From Magicicada septendecula (Eukaryota > Arthropoda > Insecta > Hemiptera > Cicadidae), in NCBI GenBank assembly GCA_034769895.1, contig CM068367.1:1314371046-1314435045 (forward strand): DNA of 64,000 nt, in the 5' to 3' direction. Below are positions 1 through 12,759 of the stretch, in pieces. The position numbers and the translations under genes were made by a program. Position 1 is the stretch's first letter. Each line of letters opens with the position of its first letter. The notes beneath the pieces were generated by a model. That model worked only from the letters and a program-made list of their open reading frames with translations, was not told the origin of the DNA and searched no databases.

Positions 1-720
1 CTATTGCAGACTTCGACGTTTCACCTTTTTTTTTGTCTGACGTATATGCTGTAATACATAATATTAGGTCTATAGACGATCATAAATAATTAGTTACTTA
101 ATGGTGAATGAAAACAAATTACACATATAAGTTACATATTAATGCTTTGGTGTGCGTGTGAGGTGTTTAGTAAGGAGAAACCGTGGGAGAATCAGTCGAG
201 CATACTGTATAGACAGGCTGACGGACGTTACTCGCCTCTTAATGGAGACACGTAATCGCTTACTGACCATTACATTGCATTTGTTACGTTACGTTCGATT
301 GGTGTTTTTTTCTCTTTCCCTTTTAAACCTCTTTAAATATCAACGACTCGCGTTTTTATTAAATAATATTTACCGCGTATTTAATTAATGTTTCCGTATA
401 ATTATTGTTATCTGAAATTGTAATCTCTTATGTGTGTAAGTGTACTGGAATAATTGCGCTCTGCGGCGGTGTTTTGATTTTTTCGTCACGCGCGTCTGTC
501 CCTGTACATATCTCTCACAGTAGAGCGGGGGTTCATTCACTCGTATGTCTCTGCTGAGCGTTTTTTTTTTTAAATAAAATAAATTACGAAAATTGTGTCT
601 TTAGCGTATTGGAAGCGCGCGCGCTTGTGTGTGTAATGTAATTTACATATTTAATAGACACATGGGGAGTCTGTCGCCTTGTATGAATATTCAATTCGAC
701 GTACGACATGAGGTGGTCCA
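1..720. other. AT-rich DNA, no gene seen
   Basis: AT-rich sequence with only short chance reading frames. No protein family, RNA gene or repeat copy from elsewhere in the window was recognised here. Confidence 0.5.
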
Positions 721-865
721 TCTACTCTTTGTCCCCTTTCTTTCTCTCACTCATTCACTCTGTCTGTCTGTCTCCCCCTTCCCCACTCTCTCAGTCACTC
801 CGTCTGTTTGTCTCCCCCTTCCCCCTCTCTCATACTTTCTCTCCCATTCGCTCTCTCGTTTTTCT
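721..865. repeat. CT-rich polypyrimidine tract with a 40-bp near-duplicate
   Basis: About 145 bp of almost pure pyrimidine on the plus strand. A segment beginning at 756 (CACTCTGTCTGTCTGTCTCC) is repeated in slightly changed form from 796, giving a period of about 40 bp. The reading frames across it are rich in Ser, Leu and Pro purely because of the composition and are not credible proteins. Confidence 0.7.
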
Positions 866-1205
866 TCGTCCCTTATTAAGCACCGATTGCGTACAGGTGG
901 TGCAACTAACCTAACCTCAAAACAGTGCTCTTATCAAGATCCGGTGTCGTACAATGTACACGTTTGGATCAAACATTTATCGTGTAGAAAGAAACGAAAC
1001 AAAACAAAAGTTTTAATTCATTCGATTAGTTTTCCTGCAGTCAGGTACGGGTATAAAGACGCGGATTCCAACCGTACAACTCGAGAGTTTTGCATAAATG
1101 CCTTTCTCGTGGATGATTCAGTGTTGTGTTAAAGAATTGTGATTTATAAGTACGCAATATGTATTTACTTTTTTTTCATAACTCGACGTCCGTTTTTCTT
1201 CTCAG

Positions 1206-1228
1206 AGGCCGGTGGAAGCGTTTAACGG
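1206..1228 (+). other. Candidate 23-nt micro-exon
   Basis: A pyrimidine-rich acceptor (TCCGTTTTTCTTCTCAG, ending at 1205) is followed 23 nt later by a strong donor (GG then GTAAGT from 1229). Two of the three frames are open across the segment; one reads RPVEAFN and another GRWKRLT. Splice-site quality is the only evidence. No neighbouring exon was recognised, so it may be chance. Confidence 0.2.
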
Positions 1229-3223
1229 GTAAGTCTATTAATTTTTCGTATTAAATTCGGTTTTAGGTTTTCTTTCTGAGATCTGTGCAGACTGATTTAC
1301 GCAGACTCATTTATTGTAGCGTGACTGGTAAAAAGCTTTCTTGACCGCTTCTTACAAGATTGAAATGCAGATTACTCACATGAAGCTTAAAACATCATGC
1401 ACGCGCCTCGTACACACGCGCAGCTATGATTTCATTCTGGGGGGGGGGATTAGATTTTTATGAATGAAACTACAAACATTAAAAGAAAAAAGACTCGTTA
1501 TTTGGTCTTAATTTGTTATAATCAAGAAAGTTAGTGCAGAATGATAAACCTTATATCAATAGATACCTAAAATTCAACAAAACGATAAAGACGACATCTT
1601 ACATTAGAACATCCAAAAAAACTGGTGCTTACATTACGTTCTTTACCAAGAAACTGGTACAAACTTTCTCCCATCTTCTGCAGACGCTGATAGTGATAAA
1701 TATTTTGTATGAATTTCTTTTAAAACTTCCCCTTTATAAGTGTACATAGGCTATCTGTAAAGATTTGGACCAAATGGATTTTAAATCAGTCTATTCGTTC
1801 TGTCACAGAAACGAAATATATTTCCATAACGTGGGTACGTCAGGCCCTTAAAAACAAACCGTTCAAAATCACGCTACAGGGTGCGAAAACGTGTGTTTAG
1901 CCCCCCAAACCCTCGTCTCTCTACCGTTGACTAGACATGTCTTAGGAACGTATAGACTAAATACGCAGTACACTTTTATCGATGTTTTCGTGTTCAAAAC
2001 TTACATACATCTCGTTGCATTTGTTCGCGAACATTATAAGAATTCAGATTTTTTTGGTAGAGCTTATTTCGAGTTAAAAAAGGGGATTAACGTTAAGTGT
2101 TCCCCCAAGTTGCTTGATTGTGAATTTGTTATTGTTTCACTGTCTTTCTTTGTTTATTTATAAATGAAAATTAGAAGAAAAACGGTGAAATTGAGTTAAC
2201 CGGTACTGTCTTAAGTCCTATGTAACCTGTTATTAGTCTAAGTAAGAGTTCAAGGACGTCTTTCGTCGCTGTCACCGTGCATTTCCGAATTCAGGTATGT
2301 TCAGGGTCCGCCAACACATCTTCCTTCATCTGTGCCTGCAAACTCTTCATCTTGTAACACTCGTAGGCCTACTTCCTCGTGTTATGCACATTACTGTGGC
2401 AGCAGGGAAATCTACTTCCCCAAATCTAAACAAAAAATATTTTCAACCGCCCTCTGTAGTGAAATTATTGTGTTCATCGAGAAAGAATAATTTATTTTTC
2501 GAAATATTTGAAAATCACGTTCAAGAATAATCGAAAACAGTATTTCAGATTTATGAAAGAAGAAATCTAACGCATTTTCATAACACCCCCACAAAAAATT
2601 TATCGATCCCTTACTGGTATCTCTATCCTGTCCAGACTTCCTTTGTACCAACTACAAAACTTTTTTTTTATAAGTTTTTTAATAAGCAACCCTTTTAAAT
2701 ACATTTTATCTTTATTCCGTTTTTTCCATTTTATTCCATTTATCTTTACATTTCCTTAGCTTTTTCCATTAATTTAAAATTCGATTTCGTTCTTTGTTGT
2801 TCAGATTTTTTAGTATTATAATAAGCGCGTCAGCGTCTCCCTCTGTCTATCTGTTCGAGTGAATAGGTCTCCGGCCATCGATACGCCGTACGGCCTTCTA
2901 TCCAGGTTCCTGTACTCATCCGCGTGACGCTTAACTTTGCAAGTGGAGCCAAGATGTTTTAGCAACAGTACCGCCGGATACAAATTTAAAATTTTCAATT
3001 TCTATTGACCGCATTTTCAGGATGATAATATTTTGTAGGAACATACTTCTTGCCCCCAACCCAGACGTCGGCGGGTTTGCAATTTCTTCCCTTCCGAAGA
3101 GAGTCTCTTAATCACTAGATACTTTCTTCCTCCTGTAATATCATCCATATATTCATGTCTGGGCCTTCAGCTCCCATTACGCCCCTCATTCGTTCCCACG
3201 ATCAGAGTCTCAGTGTTCACAAA
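1229..3223. other. No gene recognised
   Basis: AT-rich DNA with short frames on both strands (for example a 79-codon minus-strand frame at 2412-2651) that match no family I know. A run of nine to ten G lies near 1440. No copy of the repeats found elsewhere in the window was seen. Confidence 0.4.
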
Positions 3224-3236
3224 CAAAGGATATCCT

Positions 3237-3713
3237 TTCTTCATTATATTTGGTCTCCAGTTATATTATATCATCGTGTCCTTCAAAACTACGAATAACA
3301 TATTGAACATATTAAAACCTCGAACACAAAAAACAACCGAAAACAGTTCTGGCATATATAGAATCCAGTGTAGTGAATGTGATAAATTCTACATAGGACA
3401 AACGGGCAGGAAATTTAAAGATAGATACAAAGAACATTTGCCAAAAAAGAACATCAAGTCAATCAAATCCAACTTTGCTTTACATCTGGTAAATAGCAAT
3501 CACAGTTACAGTGGTTTCACAGATAACTTTACGCCCATACATATATGCAGTAAGAGCCGATACATGGATGCCATGGAAGAATATGAAATGTATAAAGCGT
3601 TTTTATTTCAACCAAACCTACTGCTTAATGATCAATTAACATTTAAATCTCATTGTTTATATGATACTGTATTGAAGAGTGATAACGCTTGTGTACACCA
3701 GCCGAATATATAG
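3237..3713 (+). pseudogene. PLE GIY-YIG endonuclease domain (C-terminal fragment)
   Basis: The frame is open from 3213, but its first codons lie in flanking DNA; homology starts near 3275 (FKTTNNILNILKPRT). In numbering from the upstream Met, GIY is at residues 47-49 and YIG at 60-62. The catalytic-type Arg is in RYKEH (71-75), the Glu in MEEYEMYK (about 122-123), and the conserved LNDQ near 138-141. C53 and C56 with H91 and H97 fit the CCHH zinc-finger-like arrangement known in PLE endonucleases. This domain nicks target DNA for target-primed reverse transcription. All key residues are present and the frame ends in one stop at 3711-3713, so the copy is fairly young. The RT domain that should precede it is missing, so it cannot act alone. 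Confidence 0.88.
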
Positions 3714-3867
3714 TTTGACTACGCGGTCAGTTATAGTACGGCAGTGCGCACTGTTACGTGGACTGAGTTCTATCGTACTCATTGTGTTATGTGTTTGTGT
3801 ATTGATGTGTTTTAATTATTGTACTCTTGACACGTTCGTTATGAACTAGAAGAAAAAACGATTTTAC

Positions 3868-3908
3868 CTGATGATGGGAACGTGTTCCCGAAACATGTCG
3901 TAAGACAT
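3868..3908 (+). ncRNA. Hammerhead-ribozyme-like stem-loop at PLE 3' end
   Basis: The sequence reads CTGATGA, one extra T, a perfect five-pair stem (GGGAA, loop CGTG, TTCCC), then GAAAC, then a second hairpin (ATGTC, loop GTAA, GACAT). CTGANGA plus stem II plus GAAA is the hammerhead core, and hammerheads have been described in PLE terminal repeats. The extra T between CTGATGA and the stem is not canonical, so activity is uncertain. The stretch could also be read in frame as LPDDGNVFPKHV, so a coding origin cannot be excluded. Confidence 0.5.
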
Positions 3909-3969
3909 CAAAGACGTAGTCGCAGCACGGACAAAGAAAAAGGTATTTATTAATTTCAAAGGATATCCT

Positions 3970-5240
3970 ATTGGATCTTTAATGAAATGGTTTCCCGTTC
4001 CCCCTTCTCCAGCCTGTGGCGTTGACTTGACAGTTCATCCGCCTTGAGAGATCGTCCAATACTAACGGTTCCATCCTTTTATCCGCTCATTCGCCCTCCT
4101 TGGAGGCCGTTGTCCGTTGGTTTGGTAAAAGATAGATGTTTGGTCCCCGCATTCGCTAGCCGCTTGTTTATCGAATACGTATACATGGCTGTCCCCTGTC
4201 TACCATGGTGAGGTGAATGTTAGGGGTTTCCCTTTGTTGAGTCCAGGACATTAATGGTTTTCCGATTACTTTTAGGAGGAAGAACATTCTACTAAGCATT
4301 TACTGCTCATGCTCATGTGTATTATTCCGTATTTAGTATTCGCTATTCAAAAAGTAAAGGAGCTAAAGAAACCTTGCGATGTTATTGAGTAAGCAGCATG
4401 CGTAAACCGGTTGTATTGAAGCAAACTGAGTGTAGTGATAAAATAATAAAGAAAAACACAAAGTCAACTGACTCACTCTCATATCGAGACGAAAAAACAG
4501 TGGAAACGTAATTTCAAAAGCAGCGCGAAGTCTAAAAATTTACGGAACAATGTTTTGAGTATAAAGGTCTGCGAGATTTTTCTCGGGCGTGCTGATTTTT
4601 TGAGTCATGCAGGCGGTCGAATGTGTGAAATGACCTATGACTGCAGCGCTGGTTATTTTATTAGAATGCAAAAATAATTAAGTGTCGCCTCCCGGGTCGT
4701 TCAACCGTTGTCGCGTTCCTTTAGCGGTTTCGCGCCATGACTCACTTGGGATTTGTGTTTTCTTTGTCGCCTTTTATTTTGCGTTCATAATTTACCGGCG
4801 TAGGGACGTTTGACATTGCCTCTATTTCTCTGACTTCTCACTCTCTCTTTCTTTGTCTCTTATTGTCGATCGATATAACTGGCAGGATCTAGCTTTCTAT
4901 GTGTTTATGTATTGTGAAAAGAAGAAAACGGTTCGTAGGGATATGGCATAAACGGGGGGGGGGCATAAATTGGTGTTTAATTTTTATTTTAAAATATTTT
5001 TATAGCTTTGTTTATAAATACCCGTACTCTTTTCAAGGTGAAAAATGTCGATTTAATATCGTTTACATGTTCAGCTCTAATAATAACGCGATGATCATAG
5101 TAACATATAATTAAAAATTTGTTACATATTTCAAGGCGAGATAATCAATCAAGTTCTCGGAATCGCTTTGTGTATTCACTCACTCGATCTGCACACACTT
5201 CTGTTTGCAGATTTCCATCAATAAGCCACAATATAAAAGG
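3970..5240. other. No gene recognised
   Basis: Nothing beyond short chance frames and a nine-G run near 4957. Confidence 0.4.
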
Positions 5241-5280
5241 TCCTGCGCGCGCGCGCACACACACTCACACACTTCAGTGT
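5241..5280. repeat. Alternating purine-pyrimidine (GC)n(AC)n tract
   Basis: A CGCGCGCG run passes into CACACACAC with one interruption. Such alternating tracts can adopt Z-DNA. Nothing links this one to a gene. Confidence 0.6.
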
Positions 5281-5554
5281 ATACAAAAATATAAGGCAGA
5301 GTAACAAAGGCCGTGCCAACCAAAACGGAATCATGACCTTACTACGGTATTATCGGGTCTGCTACTATGCGTATGTGTTGTAGATAATTACACACACAGC
5401 TTCTGGGAAAAGCTCAGAGCAGATGAGAAAAACAAACAGCCAGTAGTTGGTAGTGAGGTCTTCCGACACGTGCACGCTCTGTACATCTGGCGCGCGTGTG
5501 CGCCCCTGTACACGTAAACATCGTTGTGCGTAAATACACCGTACAAAAAAACCG

Positions 5555-5557
<3 letters not shown>

Positions 5558-5588
<31 letters not shown>
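5558..5588. repeat. (TG)n microsatellite
   Basis: About 15 uninterrupted TG units. Minus-strand frames made of alternating His and Thr across it are artefacts of the repeat. Confidence 0.9.
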
Positions 5589-5589
<1 letters not shown>

Positions 5590-6055
5590 CATACAATGTA
5601 GTATGTGTATGTATTTAACAAGTTAAAAAATATTAAAAATTTAAAAATATTAAAAATGACTTTATTCAGGGACGTGTTAATTCTTTTTAACTTTTAGTAC
5701 CGGTACGTGTTTAGAACTGCGCAATTCCTAAATTTTTTCGTCGCGAAGCATTTTTCGGAGTAGAAGTTCGCCGCGTATGACTAATTTTCACTTACTACCT
5801 GTACAGGTACTAAACTAAATGACGAGAGTATTCTCGATGGACAGTATGCTTTAAGGATTTTTCTACGTTAAGCATCAAATTTTATTTGATTAGAATTTTA
5901 TTTCCGCCACCAACTTCACAGAACAAGGAACGCATTTAACGCTTTGAGACCTGAGCTATTTTGCTCTTTCGGATACAGAATCGGGGGGGGGGATAGGCGT
6001 TTTTAAAAAATTAGCAAATCGACAGCAGGAAAGCCGTAGGCCTACACATTCGTTT

Positions 6056-6138
6056 TTTTGGTATTGTGTTTCGAGCAATCCTATCAGCACATCACATTTT
6101 GGTATTATGTTTCGAGCAATCCTATCAGCACATCACAT
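6056..6138. repeat. Tandem duplication, 41-bp unit
   Basis: The unit containing GTTTCGAGCAATCCTATCAG occurs twice in tandem (starts near 6056 and 6097) with one difference in the first part. No coding frame crosses it. Confidence 0.85.
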
Positions 6139-6905
6139 TCTGCACTAAATTATTAGTTCTGTTAGGACACGCCTAACACTGTAGAGGCTGGAAACTGTAA
6201 GGTTGAGCCATTCGCTTATAGCAAATTAACATGCAAAAACGCAGATCTTATGTAGGCCTGTAGACTAGATTATGGATTATCCTGCTGGGGAGACGCCCTT
6301 TTCCATTACAGAAAAGCGTTTTGTAAAACTAGCAACACGAAACAGCAGATTGTACCCGCCTAGATAGTTCTGTCTAGAATAAGAAAATGTTGTCTTAGAA
6401 CATATTCTATATTAGGAATGGAACTATGCCAAGTAATGATAGTGTTTGTAAACAAAGACTACTTTATTCAAAGAGCTTTCACAGTATTTTACATAAAAAG
6501 TTATATTTATGCCTAAACGTTTCGATCGGTTACCTAATCACATTAACTCACACTAGTTCTCGTTGCTTCTAAAAATACCGAGTCTACTTACAGTCTACAT
6601 ACATTCTACTGGTTGAAATCTCCAGTCAGTATAGTATTCTATAATTAACTCATGGATTTTCGAAAAGATCACTAGTTTCAAGAATGGACAATAGACATTG
6701 TCTTTGTAGTTCTTCCTTCCTCGTTTTTACGGTTATTCCATTTGTCTTCTTTCTTCGAATAGGACGTTATTTTTGCTTATTTAAATTCAGTACCTATAAA
6801 TGGTATGGATGATAGGTATGCATATTCGAATATTCTATGTTTATCACGGGGTAACAAGGAGTGATGGCATGGAGATATTGTCAGGGATGGTGATCCACTT
6901 TCCCG

Positions 6906-7334
6906 CAGGGGCGTATTTTCGTATTTTCGAGGGTGGATTAACTGGACCAGACCCCCCCCTCCCCAGAGGATCGAACAAAGTTTACGAATTTTGTTACCTC
7001 CTTAATTTTTAAGCTATTTTATTATTTTTTCAGCCGTGTGTGTGAATACAATAGTACATATTTTTTAAATGTACAAACAGTTTTATTACAAAGAATTTGC
7101 TTATGTGTGAAATATGAAATACTGTATAGGAAAATCAATTCAGTCAATCTTCTAAAGAACGATTCAATAACACGTACTTTTATTGTGTTATTGTCGTTCT
7201 CTTTAATGGGATTGACTTCAGGATGTTATCACACATTTTTCAACCCCTTTTAAAGATAGTAATGTTGATTAGTCTTAACATGAAACCGACTCGACCGGAC
7301 CCCCCCCCCAGTCCAAATTCTAGATACGCCATTG
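6906..7334 (+). mobile_element. hAT-like MITE family M1, copy A
   Basis: Starts CAGGGGCGTATTTTCG and ends TAGATACGCCATTG, whose complement CAATGGCGTATCTA forms an imperfect terminal inverted repeat. The 429-bp body recurs at 14160-14404 and 15133-15487 (minus strand) and at 48099-48543 (plus). Shared internal landmarks are a G- or C-rich run near each end and GACTCGACC near the right end. No transposase frame is present. The CAGTGGCGTA-type terminus suggests hAT. No clear 8-bp duplication is visible at this copy. Confidence 0.7.
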
Positions 7335-7504
7335 CTGAAGATTAGAAGATTTTTAAGCGAACTTGTCGTTTGTCGTTTTTGGCTTATATTTCGTCGTATA
7401 GAAGCTCAGAAGCTCCTCTTTACTGTTGAACGCGATGTAAATAATGACGGTTTTTAAAGTAAACAAAGATATTTTAACGCTCAGCGCAGTTACGCTTCAA
7501 CGCT

Positions 7505-7576
7505 CTTTTTTTTTGTATGAAGCCGACCCGACCGAACCCCCCTTCAAAGAACGAATTCTAGATACCCCACTGCTTT
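7505..7576 (+). mobile_element. M1 MITE, right-end fragment
   Basis: About 70 bp matching only the right end of M1 (TGAAGCCGACCCGACCG, then AATTCTAGATACCCCACTG), 170 bp downstream of copy A. It is an independent, truncated insertion or a rearranged piece of the same family. Confidence 0.6.
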
Positions 7577-10044
7577 CCTGATGAGACAAGAATGGATGTA
7601 AGCACAATCTTTGTCGCAAAGAAGTTATAAACCGTTGTTTTACATCCTTATTAACTGCCGTGTATCGAATCTCAGTCTTCACACCTTTTGATCTGAAGGA
7701 CTATCTTCTGTTAGCTTTCTCTTCATATGTGCGCTACTTCTGCGATTCCTGAATTCCTGTTTTGCTGTAACCTTCCTCTAGTTCGCTTTCTAGAAGTATT
7801 AAAAACCATACTTCGTGAGACAGTCTGCTCTGATTCATTCGTCGAATGTGCTCCGTACCACAATTCTTATTTTTTTCTTATCAATTAAATCTCTGAAAGC
7901 ATAACGCAGATATGTGGACACTGAATAAAAGAATGGATGATCGGATTAGAGCGACCCAGGTCAAGTGTCGGTGCAGTTAAAGACTCACGATTGTAGACTG
8001 GAGACGTTGAGTAAGCGACTCTGACCCGTTTGATACATGTGGTGGTGATAAAAGCATTTATAAGAATCTCCACCAATCACGTTACAGGAATTCGTTCACG
8101 TCGCTATAGAACCGGTACTTTGTTGCCATGTTTTTACCCAGATAAACACGTGGTCAGTTTTGCACTGTGCAGCGCTTGGGAAATGAAAAGCTTCCCGTGT
8201 ACAATTGGCAACGTCGCAGCAAATGTCCGAGTCACTTAGCGAATGATTCGAGTGTAGTAACTTTACAATATTAAAGACAAAGAGAAGAAGAAAATTAAAA
8301 ATTTTTAAAGATGTACTTTCGAAAACTAATTTCTCGTCGTAGCATGTGCTGTATTTGGAAATATTTGCGATGCCTTTACAGTTAACGTATTAATTTCAGG
8401 GACACGCCGACAGCAGTGTGCCAAATGAAAAGAATGTTTGTCAAGTTTAGCGTCTGTTCGGTATCAATGTGTAGGCTGAGATCTCGAGGTCGTTTACGTT
8501 CGTTTATGAGAGCAGTTAACGATCTCGTGACAGAGGTTCATTGGGCTCCATTTCTATTTGTATTTGTTACGCGATGAAAGAGTTGTTAGTTCGCGCACAC
8601 ACACGAAATCTTATTTATTTTGGCCGGTCGCGGTTCCGTTGCGGTGTAGCAGTTTTGTTAGCCTTCAATAGTCAGCATTCGCGTGCACAAGCTTTGGTTA
8701 TGACTGAAGTAATTTGTTATTGTATTGGTGGATAAGGACAGTAGTCAATGAAAGTTGTATTACCATGTCCGTGTGACTAAACATTAAATTTTATTACCTA
8801 ATGTAATTATTGCAGTCAGGTCGTCTGCTTGCAAATCTATTTAAAAGTAATATTGTTAAATCACACTTTAAGATGATGGAGATATAAAGAAATCTGATTT
8901 TCCATTTCACATACTGTATCTATTAGGACACAATAAAATAATAAGGCTAATATTATTCACTAAATTTCAACTTGAAGATATGTCGACATGCATATTTAAA
9001 AACGAGAATTGTTTTTCGAACATATTACATTAAAATAAATAAATACACTCGTATTAAATAAACTCTTAAACTATTATTAGGATTTTAGTTTTATTTTTTA
9101 TGGTTAAGAGCTATGTTAGGAAGTATTTGTATAAACTGAAAACTTAATGTGGGTACCATATTAGGTACAAGTTTAATATAGTAGCTATGTGAAGATACGA
9201 GATTAAAGTCTAGATTATATCTTTAAGGTCAGGTACTAAAAGTCGTTACTATTATTCACTGGACTTTGCAGAATTTAATTTTGGAGTTCAAACAAAAATT
9301 AGGGGATGGGATCAAATATTATGCTCACCCATTTCTTAACAACATTTCTGTAGGTACATAAAATTGGCTGTTATTGCTTATTACAAATAATGTTTAGACC
9401 TTTCTTAAAAGATCAATAAAATAACAGAATATTACGGTATTTTAACTGATAGGGAAATTCGAGGGGTTGAACCTCAACCCCTCTCTGCCTTGAACCATGT
9501 TGTCATTAAATATATAGTCTACAGCGTGCAGCAAGTATCATGTTGCAGCGTGTTATTTCTTGAATACATCTATTAATTATGGTTTTATAAAATCATGTAG
9601 CATATAAACGGTTATCTTAAGAAAATATCGTCCGTTTTTTAATGATATTTTCTAAAGCTGTCTTTACCGACGTTTATGCTACGCTATTGTAACAATATCC
9701 TATGAAGACGTAGCCCATGTCTTACGAGGACGAAGTTAGGCATGATCCCCAATTTATTTTTCAGTAGTCACATAAAGTGTGGTTGAAGTGTGGAGTGTGG
9801 CGGGAGTAACACAGTATCAAGGAGAACAGAGGCCAGAAATATAGAGCAGAAAGATCGTGTTAAAAGAATTACAGAAAGTAAATTACGGCGAAAGAGATTA
9901 GAATGGGCTTCCCAGAAGAAGTGAAAGAAGACCACCTGATATTTATAATCAAATATTGTCCGAATCTGTGTTGCGGTAGAGAAGGGTTTTTATGGAAAGG
10001 CGATTACTGTTTTGCTGTGGACATCGATACTAAAAACTGTGGAG
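7577..10044. other. No gene recognised
   Basis: AT-rich DNA. A short hairpin (AGGGGTTGA, loop ACC, TCAACCCCT) lies near 9463-9484. The segment 9780-10040 has purine-rich frames that may be the decayed upstream part of the LINE at 10045, but no motif is clear enough to claim. Confidence 0.35.
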
Positions 10045-10441
10045 GTAAAGAATAAGTGAGAATATACGGACCAATCCAAGTCAATGGGATATGGAGAATG
10101 CGTCACAATGAGGAACTATGCAACCTGTATAAAGACAATCTGGTCACCACCATCCGACCGCATAGATTGCAATGGGCAGGACACATCATTAAGATAGAAG
10201 GCAACTGAATACATTGGAAGGTACTGTTTAGTCGAATCGAGGGTAGAAGGCCTGTCGGAAGACCCAAGGAAAGCTGGATTGACGCAGAGGCGAGGGATGA
10301 TGATATAATTTACTTTAAATAAAACGATGGACATCGATCGCCAAGGACAGGAAAAAATGGAGGCAGATGATTATGGAGGCTAAGGTTCGACTTCGAACTG
10401 TGACGCCCATCGATGGTGACGCCATAGAAGAAGAAGAAAGA
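10045..10441 (+). pseudogene. LINE 3' end (RT C-terminal region), decayed
   Basis: Pieces in shifted frames read WRMRHNEELCNLYKDN, LQWAGHIIKIEGN, GRRPVGRPKESWIDAEARDD and AKDRKKWRQMIMEAKVRL. This order (NEELYxLYK, RLxWAGHxxRM, GRPxxxW, DRxxWRxxxxEAK) is the C-terminal tail downstream of the RT thumb in one large group of insect non-LTR retrotransposons, probably RTE-related. Stops and frameshifts break it. It ends in a short GAAGAAGAAG tail at 10428-10440 rather than poly(A), as is common in RTE-type elements. It is a dead, 5'-truncated copy. Confidence 0.75.
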
Positions 10442-11884
10442 ATAACTAACTTTTAAAATGAACAGTTCTGTGTGAAGAAGGAGAATTAAAGTGTCTGGAC
10501 TTCACTGCGCACAACAAAGTGATGAGATAAATAACAGTTGCACTGATTGAATTCTTGTACATTAATAGACTGTCGAAAATTAGTTCAGCGTTTAACGAAA
10601 TTCACGAGTACAAAGCTAACAGGAAGCAGACTGCGGGCAACCTGTGAACTCTGTCTCTACATTAACACTGCATATTAGACACAACCGGTGGGAAGTATAG
10701 CTATAACCGTGTTTTACGTGTGTTTTGACCTTGAGTGTACTACCTGTCGACTTGTTTGCCGTATGAATCATAAAACTCGTACGCTCGCGCTCATTAAAAC
10801 CGGTAACTTCCCTTGTTGCCGTGACGGTAATAAAAATTGCAAAAGTAGATTTTTGCGGTTTGTTATTAAGGCAACAAAGTCGCTGTCTGTCTGGTTTTCG
10901 TGAGGTTACAGTACGGTATTCATATATCATTATTATGATTATTCAATACAATATTTGTTATTATTATTTATAGACGGTGAACAAATTTCAAGTACGTTTC
11001 GATGGTTATTAACTTTTATTCCATATTCATACCAAATATAGAAAACAACCTTTACAAACGAACGAATAAAATCATTGTGCGTGTTGTTTATTACCAATAT
11101 ACACGAATTATTCTAACCAAAAATAATGGACAGTCACGAATATTTTAATTTTACAACGGTGCCGGACCTTATTTTTTGTATCGTAACGGTACTTTCGACA
11201 CAGTCTGTATACAGATTTATATTAATGATTATTATACTCTTGTTCACACTTTGTCTCATGATTTGTTCTCATTTCCGTCTTGTATCCCTGTCTCTCTCTT
11301 TTTTTTATTCCCTAAAGAAGGTTGTTACTGAATTCACTGTTACTGGAAACATACGAAGCCAGTAATCAGACATCATCAGGACTCTTATCAAAAAAAGAAT
11401 GTTATTGGATTTGACGTTGTTACTGGAATTCACGGCTCTTGATAACATGAAGTCTGGAATCAAACATCGTGAGTCCACATCAGCGTATGATATTATCGAT
11501 TTAACTGGCCGTTGAAATGTCAAATATATTCAGTAGAAATTGCAGTGCTTATTGTGTTTCAGCTTGTGAAAAGGGTAAGAAAATATATGTTGGGTTCTAG
11601 TGTAATAACCAGGTCAGAAATTAAGGCCCTTTCAGAACAGAAAATTCGTCCGAACTATTGAACAAGCATTTGGTTTTAGTGGGCTTCATTTTTAGGATAT
11701 TGTTTTTTGATATGGACCGATTTAACTGGGGCACGAAAGATATCAGATTGTCTGATCTTATCACTTGTAGACTGAATGATTTACAGAAGGTAGACTACGC
11801 TAGCAAACCAAATAAATATACATATCTATGGGTGTCTACACGCTGCCATTATATTATATGAAATGATATTTCATATTTGTGAAT
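10442..11884. other. No gene recognised
   Basis: A 104-codon minus-strand frame at 10616-10930 matches nothing I know. A short near-palindrome (ATATGAAAT, GAT, ATTTCATAT) lies near 11856-11876. Confidence 0.35.
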
Positions 11885-12370
11885 AAGTTGCATAAGTTCA
11901 AACTTATGTGCGGGACCATTAAGCGAACCCTTAAGTCAGCAAGTAAAGGAACACGCCTAAAATTCTACAAGGTGATGGTTTTTCCCACACTTCTTTACGG
12001 GTCTGAGAATTGGAACGAAAGGCCAGGTCAGTCGCATCCAACCGGCTGAAATGAGATTTCTCAGGCACGAGGCAGGGTATACATACTCTCCATTATCATC
12101 GAAGGAACACAGATATACGTCAGGAACTGAATATTATGAGTATACTCGAGAGGATCGCCCAGTATCGGCTGAATTGATGGGAACATCTTTGCCGAATGGA
12201 TGACTGCCGCATTTCCAAACAACTATGGAACTATAAGCCGAGGGGACGGAGAGGTGTGGGATGTCCGAGGAAGCGCTGGAGTGACCAGCTCTAATCTTTG
12301 CCTATTTGAGGCCGGAACAAACCATCGTTCCTTTAACCCTTGAAGAAGAAGAAGAAGATGATGATGATAT
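11885..12370 (+). pseudogene. LINE 3' end, decayed (MCGTIKRTLK type)
   Basis: Reads FKLMCGTIKRTLKSASKG, TRLKFYKVMVFPTLLYGSE and, after frameshifts, EMRFLR, the motif series at the RT thumb of a widespread insect LINE group (MCGTIRRTL, YKVMAVPTLLYGSE). The downstream GRRxxGRPxxRW motif is recognisable as PRGRRGVGCPRKRW near 12240-12280. The copy ends in GAAGAAGAAGAAGAAG followed by ATGATGATGATG. The minus-strand element at 21.1-21.7 kb belongs to the same group. Confidence 0.75.
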
Positions 12371-12759
12371 TGGGTGTCATTCCGGGATATGACGTAACTA
12401 TAGAGATAATACCGCATGTGTAATTAATAATTGGGTGGAAACTGATATTAACAAGTCCGGGTAAAGGTTATGGAATAGGATGATGATGGAATTAACAGAA
12501 GGTAACTTAGATGCTCGTCTTTCGTAACCATAAAACAAAAAAATAACCAAAATATATTTAATATACGAAAATTAATAATTTCTCAGCCAAACGGTCAAAA
12601 GTCGGAGCCTTTGACATAATAGCGTGTTCTTAAAAGTGCGGCATTGTCTCTCGTCCCGACATTGTCTCTGTCCACCAAGTGAAATATATTGTCCGTTAGT
12701 GAAATTACGTATTGAGTCCACGTGGAAGCGGCATTGCCATAATTAGTATTCATCAACTT

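Larger units (their letters stand above)
3224..3969 (+). mobile_element. 5'-truncated Penelope-like element (PLE) with 13-bp target duplication
   Basis: An exact 13-bp direct repeat, CAAAGGATATCCT, lies at 3224-3236 and again at 3957-3969. The 720 bp between them contain the C-terminal GIY-YIG endonuclease domain of a PLE, a 3' untranslated segment and a hammerhead-like stem-loop. PLE target duplications are usually of about this length. The reverse transcriptase is absent, so this is a 5'-truncated, non-autonomous copy. It is the only PLE coding trace in the window and may belong to the machinery that moved the hairpin elements described further on. Confidence 0.85.

Noticed and set aside
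629-1132. 167-codon frame rich in Ser, Leu and Pro
   Set aside because: It is produced by the CT-rich tract. The second half has no domain, and an overlapping frame is also open.
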